This document shows positions 1 to 53,688 of a stretch of DNA of 64,000 bases, piece by piece. Source of the stretch: Micropterus salmoides. Lineage: Eukaryota; Chordata; Actinopteri; Centrarchiformes; Centrarchidae. The DNA lies in the NCBI RefSeq assembly GCF_014851395.1, contig NW_024044348.1, positions 25,290,676-25,354,675 on the forward strand. Direction: 5' to 3'. The notes beneath the pieces were generated by a model. The model ran no database searches. It saw only the letters and a program-made list of their open reading frames with translations, and was not told the DNA's origin. Each line of letters begins with the position of its first letter. The stretch's first letter is position 1. A program made the translations under genes and the position numbers.

Positions 1-1020
1 AGTTAGATTAAACTTGCATCCCCAACATAGAAGCAGTGGACAACAGAACTAGCCTCAGCCCTGACCAGATCGGTCAAAATTAAAAGCCAGGAAGTGCAAG
101 CCTTCACAGAACACATCAACTCTGTGGACAGTAACATCAAGTTCACACGAGAAGATGTTCAAACAACAGTTTGGCCTTCCTGGACTGCGTTGTACACATT
201 GAAGAGGACAGGAGCCTGCAGATTGGTGTTTACAGAAAACCCACACACACAGACCAATATCTACTCTTCGATCTTCGATTCCCACCACCCACTGGAGCAC
301 AAGCTAGGGGTCATGAGAACACTGCACCACAGAGCGGAAAACATACCAACAAGCGCCCAAGCCAGAGAGAAGGAACAGAACCACCTGAAGGGGGCACTTA
401 CAGCCTGTGGATACCCTAAATGGACCTTTGTGAAGACAGCCACAAGATCCAAGAAGAACAAAACTACAGGGGAGGAGGAAAAGAAGGTCAAACACAACAA
501 CAGTGCAGTGAGAATGCACAGACCTGTATATTGGGGAGACTAAACAACCACTACGCAAACGCATGGCTCAACACAGAAGGGCCAACTCCTCAGATCAAGA
601 CTCTGCTGTCTACTTACATCTGAAGGACAGAGGACACTCGTTTGAGGACCACCAGGTGCACATTTTAGACAGAGAAGATGGATGGTTTGAAAGAGGTGTC
701 AAGGAAGCCATCTACACCAGGGTCGAGAAGCCGTCATTGAACAGGGGAGGGGGTCCACGCCACCACTTATCCCCCACTTACAATGCTGTCCTTTCATCAC
801 TTCCCAGGAAACTCAACAAACGTAACCTATTGGCCTCAGGTGAGGATGCCAACGATGGTAGTTCAGTCTTGGGTCACGGGTAGTCCTAACGACCATAACG
901 ACTGTCATTACAACAGCCTGGAACACTAACGAACCAGCACTGAGGTTAAATAGCTGAGTTTCCCTACCAGTCAGTCAGAACTGAAGAAGTCCTTTGGATG
1001 AGGGACGAAACGTCTTCTAG
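1..1020 (+). mobile_element. Penelope-like retroelement relic (RT tail and GIY-YIG endonuclease), left end cut by window
   Basis: Conceptual translation, with frame changes, gives the C-terminal part of a Penelope-like reverse transcriptase: FLDCVVHIEEDRSLQIGVYR near 174-233, then HHPLEHKLGV and KGALTACGYPKWTF at 285-430. A GIY-YIG nuclease segment follows (DLYIGETKQPL near 522-555, then MAQHRRANSS from 563). The frame closes at 881 after a stretch containing SLNRGGGPRHHLSPTYNAVL. At least two frameshifts and an internal deletion near 503 (the linker between RT tail and nuclease is missing) make it dead. The noncoding 3' tail ends near 1020-1075. Family assignment is from remembered Penelope/Neptune protein patterns in fish; the domain order RT then GIY-YIG supports it. 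The 5' part lies outside the window. Confidence 0.85.
977..1018 (+). other. Hammerhead-ribozyme-like motif in the Penelope-like 3' tail
   Basis: The order of elements is AGAA (977-980), CTGAAGA (981-987, matching the CUGANGA core), an extra A, GTCC (989-992), a loop, GGAC (1003-1006), GAAA (1007-1010), CGTC (1011-1014) and TTCT (1015-1018). AGAA/TTCT can form stem I and GTCC/GGAC stem II. Stem III would be only the AC/GT self-complement with no loop, as reported for minimal hammerheads of Penelope-like elements, which work best as dimers. The extra A before stem II departs from the consensus, so self-cleavage is unproven. Confidence 0.4.
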
Positions 1021-1092
1021 TATCTGCAACCAAGTCCAGTTGCCCTTGACTTTAACCTTCTTTGGATCACACTCACAATGTTCTCATATATA

Positions 1093-1275
1093 CACTAAAC
1101 AAAATTATAAATAAACCACTTTTGTTTTTGCCCCCATTCATCATGAGCTGAACTCAAAGATCTAAGACTTTCTCTACGTACACAAAAGGCCTATTTCTCT
1201 CAAATATTGTTCACAAATCTGTGTTAGTGAGCACTTCTTCTTTGCCGAGATAATCCATCCACCTCACAGGTTCGT
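1093..1275. mobile_element. Terminal fragment of a Tc1-like element (same family as 47914-48567)
   Basis: It starts after a TA at 1091-1092 with a terminal sequence containing AACAAAATTATAAA and TTTTGTTTTTGCCCCCATTC, close to the terminus at 47914. It continues through an inverted-repeat and spacer region (ATAATCCATCCACCTCACAGG at 1249-1269) and stops before any transposase. It abuts the 3' end of the Penelope-like relic. It is a dead end fragment. Confidence 0.65.
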
Positions 1276-1406
1276 GACAGTTAATAATACCTCCTATAAA
1301 CAACAGTAAGCTGATTCACCTTGTCTTTCTTGTTTCCCTCCATGATCCAATTAAGTCAAAATGTCATTAAATCAATATTTAGAAAGGTTTAGGTTTATAT
1401 TGTGAC

Positions 1407-42983
<41,577 letters not shown>

Positions 42984-43468
42984 CTGATGAGAGACAGAGA
43001 GAGATTCAAAATGTTTACCTCTGAGGTCACAATAAGTGATAGTTTTCTTTGTGTGTCTGTGTTTTGTTGAAGAAAGTAAGAAAAAGAAAGAAAGAAAGAA
43101 AGAAAACCTGTATCAGTCTCTCCCCTCCACATCTTTCTCCCTCCAAACCCGACAGATGTGATAAGAGTTTTCTTTTCAGATGACTTTGATCGTGTCCGTC
43201 ACGACAAACACAATATACATACGTACAGTACGGTACACTACGGTACACTATGGTATGTCTTTCTCCTTGTCTTTTCCAGATGGTCCGATCTGTTTTCCAG
43301 TCCCCTTTTGGTTTTCTGTTAAAGAATAATACACGTCCAGCCATTGGTGTCTTCTGATGGATTTTTGGCTTCAGAAATAAATTTCAAAAGACTCCACTGT
43401 CAAATGCACCCTTTTATTACTTGATATTTTTTACTTATTATTTGAAATAAGTATTTTTGGAGAGAGAG

Positions 43469-43547
<79 letters not shown>

Positions 43548-44381
43548 TTGCCCCTTGGCAGACAAGGAAGCTTCTTACAGCAGATAAGCTCTCAACTGAT
43601 CAGCAGAATGTTGTCTGGGTCCCAGACACCCTCCTGCATCATTTTCTCTCCTTTAACTTCATGCCATCTCCTTATTTTTCACCCTTAATTCTCTAGGTTT
43701 CCATTACTTTCTCCACTTGTTTTTATTATTGCTTCTAACATATTCTATATAATTATCTCTGTCCATTTGCTCTGCCATCTTAAGCTATTCACATTTATCC
43801 TTTATTAGATAGTATGTAGGAATGAAGGACAGTGTGGGTGAAGAGAGAGACCTTTGAACTTATAATACTGTAAAGAAATGACATTTTCTGGCCTGTGTGG
43901 GTTATTGTTTCATTAGATTTATAGTATAAATAACATATACATTTATTTTTGCATGTAGCAGTCTAGCTAGCTTTGGCATTTTGCCTTTATTACACAGCTC
44001 ATAGTGTAGCTTTAGACAGGACATCTCCGTGGGTGGAGATGAACATTGCAATTCTATGGTATGTGCCTTATGGACGCTCCCTATGTATTTACATGTGTCT
44101 GTGTATCTAGGAATCTGAAAGAGTGACCAAATTCTTCAATTCATATACATCCTTGGTGCAAACACATCTGAAAGGACTTTCTTGTTCCAAATCACACCTT
44201 CTTGTCAACATGAACAAAGTGAGAGCGGATATCAATGTGAGCCTGTGTGTGGACAATATTTTGAGTTGTCATGGGATGCAAACACACAAACACACACACA
44301 CACACACGCACACAGGCATTTTTATGACACACTGCTTTGTATGAGTGTGTGTGTTGCATTAGTTTGTCTCTGTATGCACAG

Positions 44382-44455
<74 letters not shown>

Positions 44456-44463
44456 ACTTACCA
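42984..44463. other. Probable 5' intron of kif26b, with long (GT)n tracts
   Basis: Contains (GT)n at 43472-43544 and 44383-44454 (about 36 units each) and an AAAG-rich stretch at 43078-43105. No coding exon recognised. The intron is inferred because the N-terminal kif26b exons are not in the window. Confidence 0.5.
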
Positions 44464-44523
44464 ACCTATCTAACAGTGGACCTCGACGTCGTTACACACC
44501 CACTAAGAGGGGACTAAAAAGTG

Positions 44524-44552
44524 AACAGGGGACATTTTTTAGGTCCCCTGTT
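44524..44552. repeat. Perfect 10-bp hairpin in the left terminus of the candidate element
   Basis: AACAGGGGAC (44524-44533) and GTCCCCTGTT (44543-44552) with a 9-base loop. It repeats the AGGGGAC core of the subterminal sites head to head. Confidence 0.8.
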
Positions 44553-44850
44553 GGACATGCTTTAAATCATGCTAAAATCATGTCTAAAACCATCTGGTAA
44601 ATTTTTTAAACTATTGTCAAGAGGGGACCTGCAGGTGTGTGAGTGTTTAAGTCCATACTCAGCAGTGCCTCTAGTGGATCAAGCAAAGATTTTAACGACT
44701 CATTCACACACGTCGTTCTTAACACTCCCCTATAGAGTGAATGGCTTGCAGCCCCAGGGAGTCTATCAGACTGTAGAGGGGCTATTATACAAGCTACTCA
44801 GTAAAGAAAGCCGTCTCTTGAAACACAATTTCTTAATTTTTTCTAACAAA

Positions 44851-46720
44851 ATATAAAGGCTGAGTTTTAGTCGATGTCTTGTGTTTTAAGATCAACATGT
44901 ATTAAAATACAGGGCTACACTGAAGGCCTGGAGAGTAAAACGAATTTTAGATTCTAAAAACCGGAACAAAAATAGAAAAACAACCAGGGTAGAATTAGAA
45001 ATAAAGTGGTCAGTATAAAGATACTTTCTTTACGGTTTTAATTAATTATAAAAATTAATTAGTATTAATTAATAAAAAATATTTGACATTTGACATCTAG
45101 AGCTTTAAACTTGTTCTGTCCCAAAATACTAACCTGGCCAGCTTTCACAAGCACTGGACATCAATACATTTTTTTTCATTATATTTGTGTGCTTAGTCTA
45201 CACTTAAAGATATGCATTTGAATTACAGAAAAAGGGACCACACTTGTACTGTGTGGAACGACAGGAGTCCACTGTTCTCTTGTACATGATGACACAAGTT
45301 CCCTCTTAGATAGCATGGAGCGATAATCACACTCCAACTTGTGTGAAAATAATAAATAAGCAAATTTAATCATACTTTTGAGACAAAATAAACTAACTAA
45401 ATAGTCTCTTTATTTTCTATACATTCTTTTAAAACAAAATATAAAGGCTGAGGTTTAGTGGATGTCTTGTGTTTTAAGATCAACATGTATCAAAATAAAG
45501 GGCTACACTGAAGGCCTGGAGAGTAAAATGAATTGTAGATTCCAAAAAAGGAACAAAAATAGAAAAACAACCAGAGTTGAATTATGAATTAAATGATTAG
45601 AGGTAAGATACTTTCTATTCAGTTTTAATTAATTGTTAAAAAGTATTTCACATCAGACTTTGACTACAGCTTTAAACTTGTTCAGTCCTAAAACACCAAA
45701 CTGACCAGTTTTCACAACCACTGAATGTCAATACATTTTGTCATCATATCTATGTGCTTAGTCTACACTTACAGAAATGCATTTTATTTATTGATTTGAA
45801 TTACAGAAAAAGGGACCACACTTGTACTGTGTGGAACGACAGGAGTCCACTGTTCTCTTGTAGATGATGACACAAGTTCCCTCTTAGATAGCATGGAGCG
45901 ATAACCACACTCCAACTTGTGTGAAAATAATAAATAAGCAAATTTAATCATACTTTTGAGACAAAATAAACTAACTAAATAGTCTCTTTATTTTCTATAC
46001 ATTCTTTTAAAACAAAATATAAAGGCTGAGGTTTAGTGGATGTCTTGTGTTTTAAGATCAACATGTATCAAAATAAAGGGCTACACTGAAGGCCTGGAGA
46101 GTAAAATGAATTGTAGATTCCAAAAAAAGGAACAAAAATAGAAAAACAACCAGAGTTGAATTATGAATTAAATGATTAGAGGTAAGATACTTTCTATTCA
46201 GTTTTAATTAATTGTTAAAAAGTATTTCACATCAGACTTTGACTACAGCTTTAAACTTGTTCAGTCCTAAAACACCAAACTGACCAGTTTTCACAACCAC
46301 TGAATGTCAATACATTTTGTCATCATATCTATGTGCTTAGTCTACACTTACAGAAATGCATTTTATTTATTGATTTGAATTACAGAAAAAGGGACCACAC
46401 TTGTACTGTGTGGAACGACAGGAGTCCACTGTTCTCTTGTACATGATGACACAAGTTCCCTCTTAGATAGCATGGAGCGATAATCACACTCCAACTTGTG
46501 AGAAAAAAATAAATAAGCAAATTTAATCATACTTATGAGAAGAAACTAATTACAGAGTGTCTTTATTTGGTATAATCTGTTATTGTAAGAAAATATAAAG
46601 CCTGAGTTTTTATTGAAGTTATTTTCAACAAAATACAAAGGCTGAGTTTTAGTGAAATTCCTAAATTGTTTCAAGCTTCAGACTACTAAAATAATAGACT
46701 ACCCAGTAGACAGCAGAATG
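44851..46720 (+). repeat. Left-arm tandem repeat: three units of about 578-588 bp plus a diverged partial unit
   Basis: Units start with ATATAAAGGCTGAG at 44851, 45439 and 46017. The second and third units are nearly identical over 578 bp; the first is more diverged and 588 bp long. A partial fourth unit follows at about 46618. Each unit holds a block TCCACTGTTCTCTTG...GTTCCCTCTTAGATAGC (45268, 45846 and 46425 on) that is the reverse complement of blocks in the right arm. Confidence 0.92.
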
Positions 46721-47913
46721 AGTATTTTAAAAGCACAAAAAAAGTGAAAGTAAAAACAAAATGAATACAAAGGTCAGCTGCAAGATCTCTTAATTTTTAA
46801 TCAATGGATTTAATGCTGTTAATTATCATGATACATGACCAGTGTTTGTAAGTTGTTGCTCGCAAACACATTGACAACAGACCTGTCTGTCAATTGAATA
46901 GTTAGTTTCCTAAACACCGCTGCACAAATCTATCCAACACAATGTTGTCAATGTCGGAGACCCACCTTCAAAAAAGTTATCAGCAAGCATGTAAGGAGCC
47001 TAGCTAATAAGGATAGCTATGTTAGTTTTAGAATACAGCTGTCAAAGTTAGAACGCTGTGCATAACTGGTAGTCAGTAGGTGTGGCCGAGATGAGCTACT
47101 TTTGTACAGTTGAAATCACATCATGTCGAAACTAAAGTGTGAAATGTTGAAAAGGTTAGTTTAGCTACAAATGAACAAGTTCATATGTGTGTTTAGGTTT
47201 TATGATGTGGTAATTAAGGGGCTAAATGAAGCCTGTCTCTGAAAAATTGAAAATCTTTCTAAAATGCTTCGGCAGTACATTTGTTCTTAGCCTTAGAGAA
47301 AGGTCCACAGAGACATTCAGACACACTTTACAAATAATATGAAATAAGCAAAATGGACAATTCGAAAATTATAATCTAAACCATATATAAGCTGTAGTGT
47401 TGTTGTTTTTGTTTTTTAGAAAAGTGTCACCAGCAATGTTCTCATTGTAGCTTTTTGAAATGTGGGGTTAAACATTTTTGGCGAATAGAGAAGCATATTT
47501 GAGGGCTGTCAAATGGTGCAGCATCGTAACAATGGAACTTAGAGTTTGCATCAACTGGAGAACACACAACCAGTGCTGCATTAAGTTCACAATGATATTT
47601 GGCAGGTATTTGTCTTTATAGATTTTTACATCTCAGTATTTTCAACTTCTTTCTTTAGCATGTACAGTTTAAATGTGTGTTAGTGATTTTAATAGCCATT
47701 GAAATAGTGATGAGTTACCTATAGATCATCTCAGAACCATCACAACGTTGGATGGCTATTCATAACACAAGTTGTTCAACCACAAATAGAAAACAGTACA
47801 AAATATACAGAACTATGTTGAAGCAAACTTTATTGAATGTGCTTTTAAGCTAAGACACACACAAACTCCTAAACTGAAAGTTCCTCATGTGCCCACCCTC
47901 TTCTGTGTTCTTA
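46721..47913. other. Centre of the candidate element, left part
   Basis: AT-rich unique sequence. No coding region recognised on either strand. Confidence 0.45.
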
Positions 47914-48567
47914 CACTGAACAAAATTATAAACGCAACACTTTTGTTTTTGCCCCAATTCCTCCGGTGAGTATGCTGGCCATGCAAGAAATGGGATGTTT
48001 TCAGCTTCCAGGAATTGTAATCCTTGCAACATAGGGCCGTGCATTATCATGCTGCAACATGAGGTGATGGTTGTGGATGAATGGCACAACAATGGGCCTG
48101 GATCTCGTCATGGTATCTCTATGCATTCAAAATGCCATCAATAAATGCACCTGTGTTTGTTGTCCGTGAAACACGCCTGCCCATACCATAACCCACCGCC
48201 ACCATGGGCCACTCGATCCACAACTAGGACATCAACAAACCGCTCACCCACACGAAGCCATACACACGTCATCTGCTCTGCACAGTGAAAACTGGGATTC
48301 ATCCATGAAGAGAACACCTCTCCAAAGTGCCAGACGCCATCGTATGTGAGCATTTGCCCACTCAAGTCGGTTATGATGGCAAACTGCAGTCAGGTCGAGA
48401 CCCCAAAGAGGATGACGAGCATGCAGATGAGATTCCCTGAGATGGTTCCTGACAGTTTGTGCAGAAATTATTTGAGGATGCTAAACGATTCTTGCAGCAG
48501 CTGTCCGGCTGGCTGGTCTCAGACAATCTTGGTGGTGAAGATGCTGGATGTGGAGGTCCTGGGCTGT
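47914..48567 (-). mobile_element. Degenerate Tc1-like element fragment
   Basis: It starts after TA with CACTGAACAAAATTATAAAC, then jumps by an internal deletion near 47963 into the C-terminal half of a transposase read on the minus strand. Recognisable pieces are FLEAENIPFLAWPAYSP, VDRVAHGGGGLWYGQ, MSGQMLTYDGVWHFGEVFSS and VFSSWMNPSFHC. Frames are broken and the right part is gone from about 48567. Same family as the fragment at 1093-1275. Confidence 0.8.
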
Positions 48568-50304
48568 TGAGGGAATAGAGAATCGGTTTGTTATCAAACC
48601 CAGACATTTGTTTTATAGTACTTTAATGCCACTGTGTAATCGTTGAGGACTTCTTTAGTACCATAACAAGGAGTACTCTCAGAACCGGGCCCCTTCTTTG
48701 GAGTCAGTGATGTGTCTTCAAATATATTCCTGCAAGAATTCTCCTGGCTCAGTGTTTTTGGTGGTGATTTTTATACTGAATAATGAATTATCTGTCAGTC
48801 TGTCTGTCATCAAATTCCATGAACGACCAACACTATCTCAGCAGTTCTAACACTCGATGAGGATCTTATGCAATGTCACCCTAAGGGTTTGGATTTGTAT
48901 CTACATTTATATAATACACATCAAAATTGTACACTATGTATGATGGCAGTGGGTATTTCTTATTTTAATTGTTGCCTGCTTAGCTTGACTGACTTGCTGA
49001 GAGTTGAATGACAAGATCAATATTGTTCTCATATCTGAACACAAAATCAAGCTATGCCTTTAAACCATTTTCAGGTTGCACCTTACATGGCAACATATAA
49101 CTATATATAGTGTATAATACTATGCACACACTTAACAATGCTCCATTTCCTTATAATTCATTAGCAACCAAGAAAGTTGTAGTTAAATACAGTATTGAAT
49201 AGAGAATCTTATGTTCTGATCTAATACCTTTCTCCTTGTAGATGAATCCTTTCTGAAATTTGGCTTTTTCTTTCTCAGATGCAGTGAAGTTGCAAGGCTT
49301 CCTTTTTAGGAAAAACCCTTCTGGTTCTCATTTTCCAGTGAAATGTTTTACAATATATTATACATCATATGGTGTCTTGACTTATAACAAGTTAATTTAA
49401 GATTATTGTTTATACAATGAGAAGAACAGCATGATAACTTGGGTGACTTTGTAAAACAATATAAGCTATCAGTACTTTTTCTGTGTACATATATGTATAT
49501 AGGAATGTAAGGAATAAAATACAATAAAAGTAGAATCAGTTAAAATTCTATGTATTAGTATAAATAATATTCATACTATATACACCCTATATACAATATA
49601 CAGGTAACATTCTACATAGGTGTAAAAATATTTACACACTAAGCAATCAATATACAATAACAAACTATCTGTACAATCTGATACAGTCAGAATATACTAT
49701 GTTATACAATACTATATATATATATATATGTACATGTTTATATTTAAATTTGATAGTTTAGTTACAAACAGCCTTGATGAAAACATACAAGGGGTATTGG
49801 TAAAAATGTTCAACTTACCTCTCGCTTTGGTCTTCAGGATGGAAAGATGAAAAAGTTTTTCAAAAGAACAACACAGGTGAAATATGTCTACATACCGTTA
49901 AGATAGACAGATAGATAAATGGATGACTGGTAAACGATTAGTAAGAATAGTAAAGAAATTTTAAAGTTGGTTTTCTCCTTCAAAAAACTGCATACTTGTC
50001 AACACTTCCACAAGACACCAAAGACTGCCATGCACCTTCTCTGAGGAGCCCAGAATATATATACACAATCCTGACTAGCTATCTGGACAGTGATTGGTTC
50101 TTAGGATAAGACATCAAATGCTAACTACTGCTGGCATAGTAATGCAAATGTTCTCTGGCAATTAGATATAGGTTTGATTTACTTTTGTTTACTGTGGTAG
50201 ACATGTCAGACATACTGCTTGAAGGTATTGTTGTGGATTTTTTAGAAAGAGTTACACATGTCTTCAGTTAATGATGTAGATTTAAAAGAATCCTCTACAT
50301 TTAA
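48568..50304. other. Centre of the candidate element, middle part
   Basis: Mostly AT-rich, including (TA)n near 49714-49729. Reading the minus strand, there are isolated gene-like signals: a CCAAT (50093-50097) and TATA (50056-50064) pair, a strong donor GAGAG|GTAAGTTG at 49819/49818, and a short open stretch ending in a donor (GAGAAAG|GTATTAG) near 49236. No protein identified. Confidence 0.35.
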
Positions 50305-52120
50305 GTGACTAGAGCCTATGTGATTCACAAATGTTTTAAGGTTGAAATGTTGAGAGCTGTCTCTGAGAAGTCATCTTGGGTGAGGGTTGTGAAGTTTCAG
50401 TCATTGTTCTCCATTGTGTGCAGCGTGGGGGATGGTTTCTTGTTGCTGACGATGGTCGTTAGGGCGTCAAGATCGCAAACCAGTGACTTGGCCTTTGGTA
50501 ATGCAACTTCTCTGGAGTCTTGTGGGAGATATTTTGAAACTTAAAGAGCGGATGTACAATACTCCACTTTTGTTGAAAATTGTACCCTATGTTACAAGCT
50601 ACTCACAAAAAGTAGCTAAATAAGGTGTTTTACACCAGAAAACATCTACTAAGAATTAGTATAATAACCATACATATGTGCGATTTAGTACACCCCCCAA
50701 ATAATGGGGTTGAATAACTTTTAAAATATCACCAAATGAATTTTAAAGCGATTGTGTATAATATGGAGTTAATTTATTACACTAGTTGGACAAAAATACA
50801 GCAACACCTACGCATTACTTTTATGACATCCCATTCTAAATCCATAGGCAAGATTTCCCTTAACAACCCATGAAAACACAGCCCCTACCAAATTTATTAG
50901 GACAGGGGTAGCACCTTTGTCCATATAGTGTATTTGGATGGAAATCTATCTCAAAAGAAGGAAGACTGATGGTCTCTCTGATTGGTCTGACACATGATCA
51001 ACAATGCTTAAAGTCACTGAAAAGGTTTACAAGCAGTGGGAATCATTTAATATGTAAGGCTTACAATGAATGTCAACCAGGCATTCATAGTCATTCAAAT
51101 TCTAGGTCACTCTCTTCTGATGAATTTAAACTTCTACGTACATTAAGTGTAGTGGTGGAGTTACCTACAGCCTGTCTCAGAACCAACATAATGCCTTATT
51201 GTCTTGCTCAGATTTTTATTATTTGGTCATTTGTCCTTGCTTTTTGTGCTTCTACCATAGGTATTTAGGCTATGTAGTTAAAAGGCTTCTGTTTTATTTG
51301 CCTTAATTGTGTTTATTGAGTGTTTAAGTTATTTTGTGTTACATGCCACTTGTGTCAGGGATACTATAATTTAACAGTGGTGAGAACTTCTCTCAGGCTT
51401 ACCAATATTGTAAATATGCTATACAAACTGGCATACATTTCTTTTAAGCGTATTGTTGAAACCCAAAATGTAGAGTGGCCATTATAGTGCAGTATACAGT
51501 AAATTGAGGGTCAAAGTTAAGAGAGAAGAGAGCAAGAAACTTTCAGTTTATGAGCGTGTGTCTTCAGGAGCATGTGCACCATACACAAATGAGTTCTTAC
51601 TGCAGTGGCCCAGTTCTAATCAAACCTGTGGCTTATTAGCATGCATCTCCTCTCTCCTGTATTTATTTTCTCTCTTTGGCTGTACCATCATCAGATTTTT
51701 ATTAGAATTGGGTGTTTGGGCACTTTTACTAAACATATGTCTACATATATTTCTACCGTTTTCTTTTTGTGGTTGTAGGAAACTGTGTTATGAATTAGCA
51801 TCCAATGCAGAGTTAAGCTAAATACAAAATCCTGGAGAAAGTGTGAGTGCTGTCTCTGAGAGGTGACCTGGAGCAGGTGAGGGGTGTGAACGTGTGTCTG
51901 ATTGTCTGCAGTGAGAATCTGTGTCTGATTGTCTGCAGTGTGGGGGAGGGTTTCTTGCGACCAATGATGATCGTTAGGCCTTTGAACTTGAACTACTTAA
52001 CATTTCACACTTGCACCCAATATTGTGTCTCGCCTAGTCTTGTAAACTTAGTGTCTCTTCAAACCCCAAGTAACTACAATTATATTTAGTTTAAATTATA
52101 AGTTTCTCTTAGAAATTATC
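50305..52120. other. Centre of the candidate element, right part, with a diverged direct repeat
   Basis: Two related segments lie about 1.5 kb apart: 50354-50470 (GAGAGCTGTCTCTGAGAAGT, GGGGGATGGTTTCTTG) and 51845-51980 (GAGTGCTGTCTCTGAGAGGT, GGGGGAGGGTTTCTTG). They encode similar short peptides, CSVGDGFLLLTMVVR and CSVGEGFLRPMMIVR, on the plus strand. The second also has an internal 20-base duplication around GTGTCTGATTGTCTGCAGTG. A longer open frame at 51504-51821 is hydrophobic and unrecognised. Confidence 0.4.
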
Positions 52121-53576
52121 AATTTCTTTTTTATTTATTCATGCTGGAGTGTGAGTGTCAATCCACACTATCTAAGAGGGAACTTGTGTCATTATCTACC
52201 AGCCAACAGTGGACATTTTTGTAATGCAAAACAACAAACAAAATGCATTCCGTTACATATAGATTAAAGATACATGTACATTGTAAAATTGATTGAAATC
52301 CTGTGATTGTCATAATTGGTCAATATACTGGGAAAATTGGGGGGCTAAATCCTTTCAAAGGGCTGGTGAAAGTTCATAATAAATCTGTTTTTAGCAAATA
52401 AAAAAAGAACATTAAGAATCTTCCTGCTGACCATTTACTTCCTAATTTAAATTTATTTATCATGCTTGAGGAATATTTAATGATGTTGGAGTGTGACTGT
52501 TGCTCCATAGGATCTAAGAGGGGACATGTGCCCTATGTAGCAACAGTGGATTCCTGTCATTTAATGTGTCATCGGTAATAGTCTTTTTGTCATGGGTAAT
52601 GTGGGTTACACATTTCTTAGCAAAGGACAGCAGCTTCTCAGGTGGAGGATCAAACTTCAGGCTCTTGAATTTTTAAGTTGGTAAAGTTTTTGCTTTAATG
52701 TTTTGTTTGGAGAAAGGAGGCAAGTTCAGAATAGGGAATGTGTGTGGGTCAATAAGCGTCAAATACCAGTGAACTAGTTATGAGCAATACTTTTGAATGA
52801 AGAACATATTATGAGTTGGAAAAGACTTAATTGAGAGTTATTTGGAAACTATTACTTGTTACATAACAATAGACCTTATTTACAAGTATAACTAAAGATT
52901 CTATTTAGGTTACATTATAATTTTCTTTTAAGAATCATACATTTCTTTTTTACTCATCCATGTTGCAGTGTGAGTGTCGATTCATGCTATCTAAGAGGGA
53001 ACTTGTGTCATTATATACCAGCCAACAGTGGACATTTCTGTAATGCAAATCAACAAACAAAATGCACACCTATAAATATAGATTAAAGAAACAAGTACAT
53101 TGTAAAATTGATTAAAATCATGTCCTAATTGGTCAATATCATATTTGGAAGATTTGGGGGCTAAACCATTTCAAAGATCTAGTAAAACTTAATAAATATG
53201 TTTTTAGCAATTAATAAAAAATTAATACAAAGTATCTTGCTGCTGACCATGTTGTTCCTACTTTTTATTTATTTATCTTAAAGTACTTATGAATCTCCTG
53301 ACTTGTGGGCAGCCCTTCATTTTGATGCAGTGTCAAGATTGAAAATGGTTAAGCCATCAACTAAAGCTGAGGCATCATATTTCATTACAAAACAATAATA
53401 ACAAATCATGCTTGAGGAATATTTAATGATGTTGGAGTGTGACTGTTGCTCCATACTATCTAAGAGGGGACATGTGTCGTTATGTAGCAACCAACAGTGG
53501 ATTCCTGTCATTTAATGCCATACAAGTGTGGACCTTTTTTTCTGTAGGCAATGCGGACCAGTAAATATTATGCATT

Positions 53577-53596
53577 CCTGATGAAAACTCATCAGG
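53577..53596. repeat. 8-bp perfect hairpin within the right-arm unit
   Basis: CCTGATGA, loop AAAC, TCATCAGG. A second copy at 54165-54184 is changed to a loop-side CCCATCAGG and so pairs less well. Confidence 0.7.
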
Positions 53597-53688
53597 ACAT
53601 TAATGCTTCATGAATTAATTTGGGTAGCCCTTTATATTAGGGCTTGTCCATAAAGTACACAGGTACATCGAAGCTTGCAAGTCTGTAA

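Noticed and set aside
1372..1406. Reading frame continuing past exon 22 to a stop at 1372 as the natural C-terminus of kif26b
   Set aside because: ACACAG|GTCACA at 1407/1406 coincides with a known exon boundary in the family, and the residues beyond it (HNINLNLSKY) do not match KIF26B.
43457..43696. Cys-Val repeat frame
   Set aside because: Translation of a (GT)n tract; the same holds for similar frames at 44182-44600, 39084-39383 and 57260-57571.
44851..46595. CRISPR-like or satellite-only explanation of the repeats
   Set aside because: Units are about 578 bp, eukaryotic, and have inverted homologues 6-8 kb away with paired termini, which a simple satellite does not explain.
51504..51821. 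105-codon hydrophobic frame as a gene
   Set aside because: No domain, no homologue recognised, low-complexity Leu/Phe/Cys composition in AT-rich DNA.
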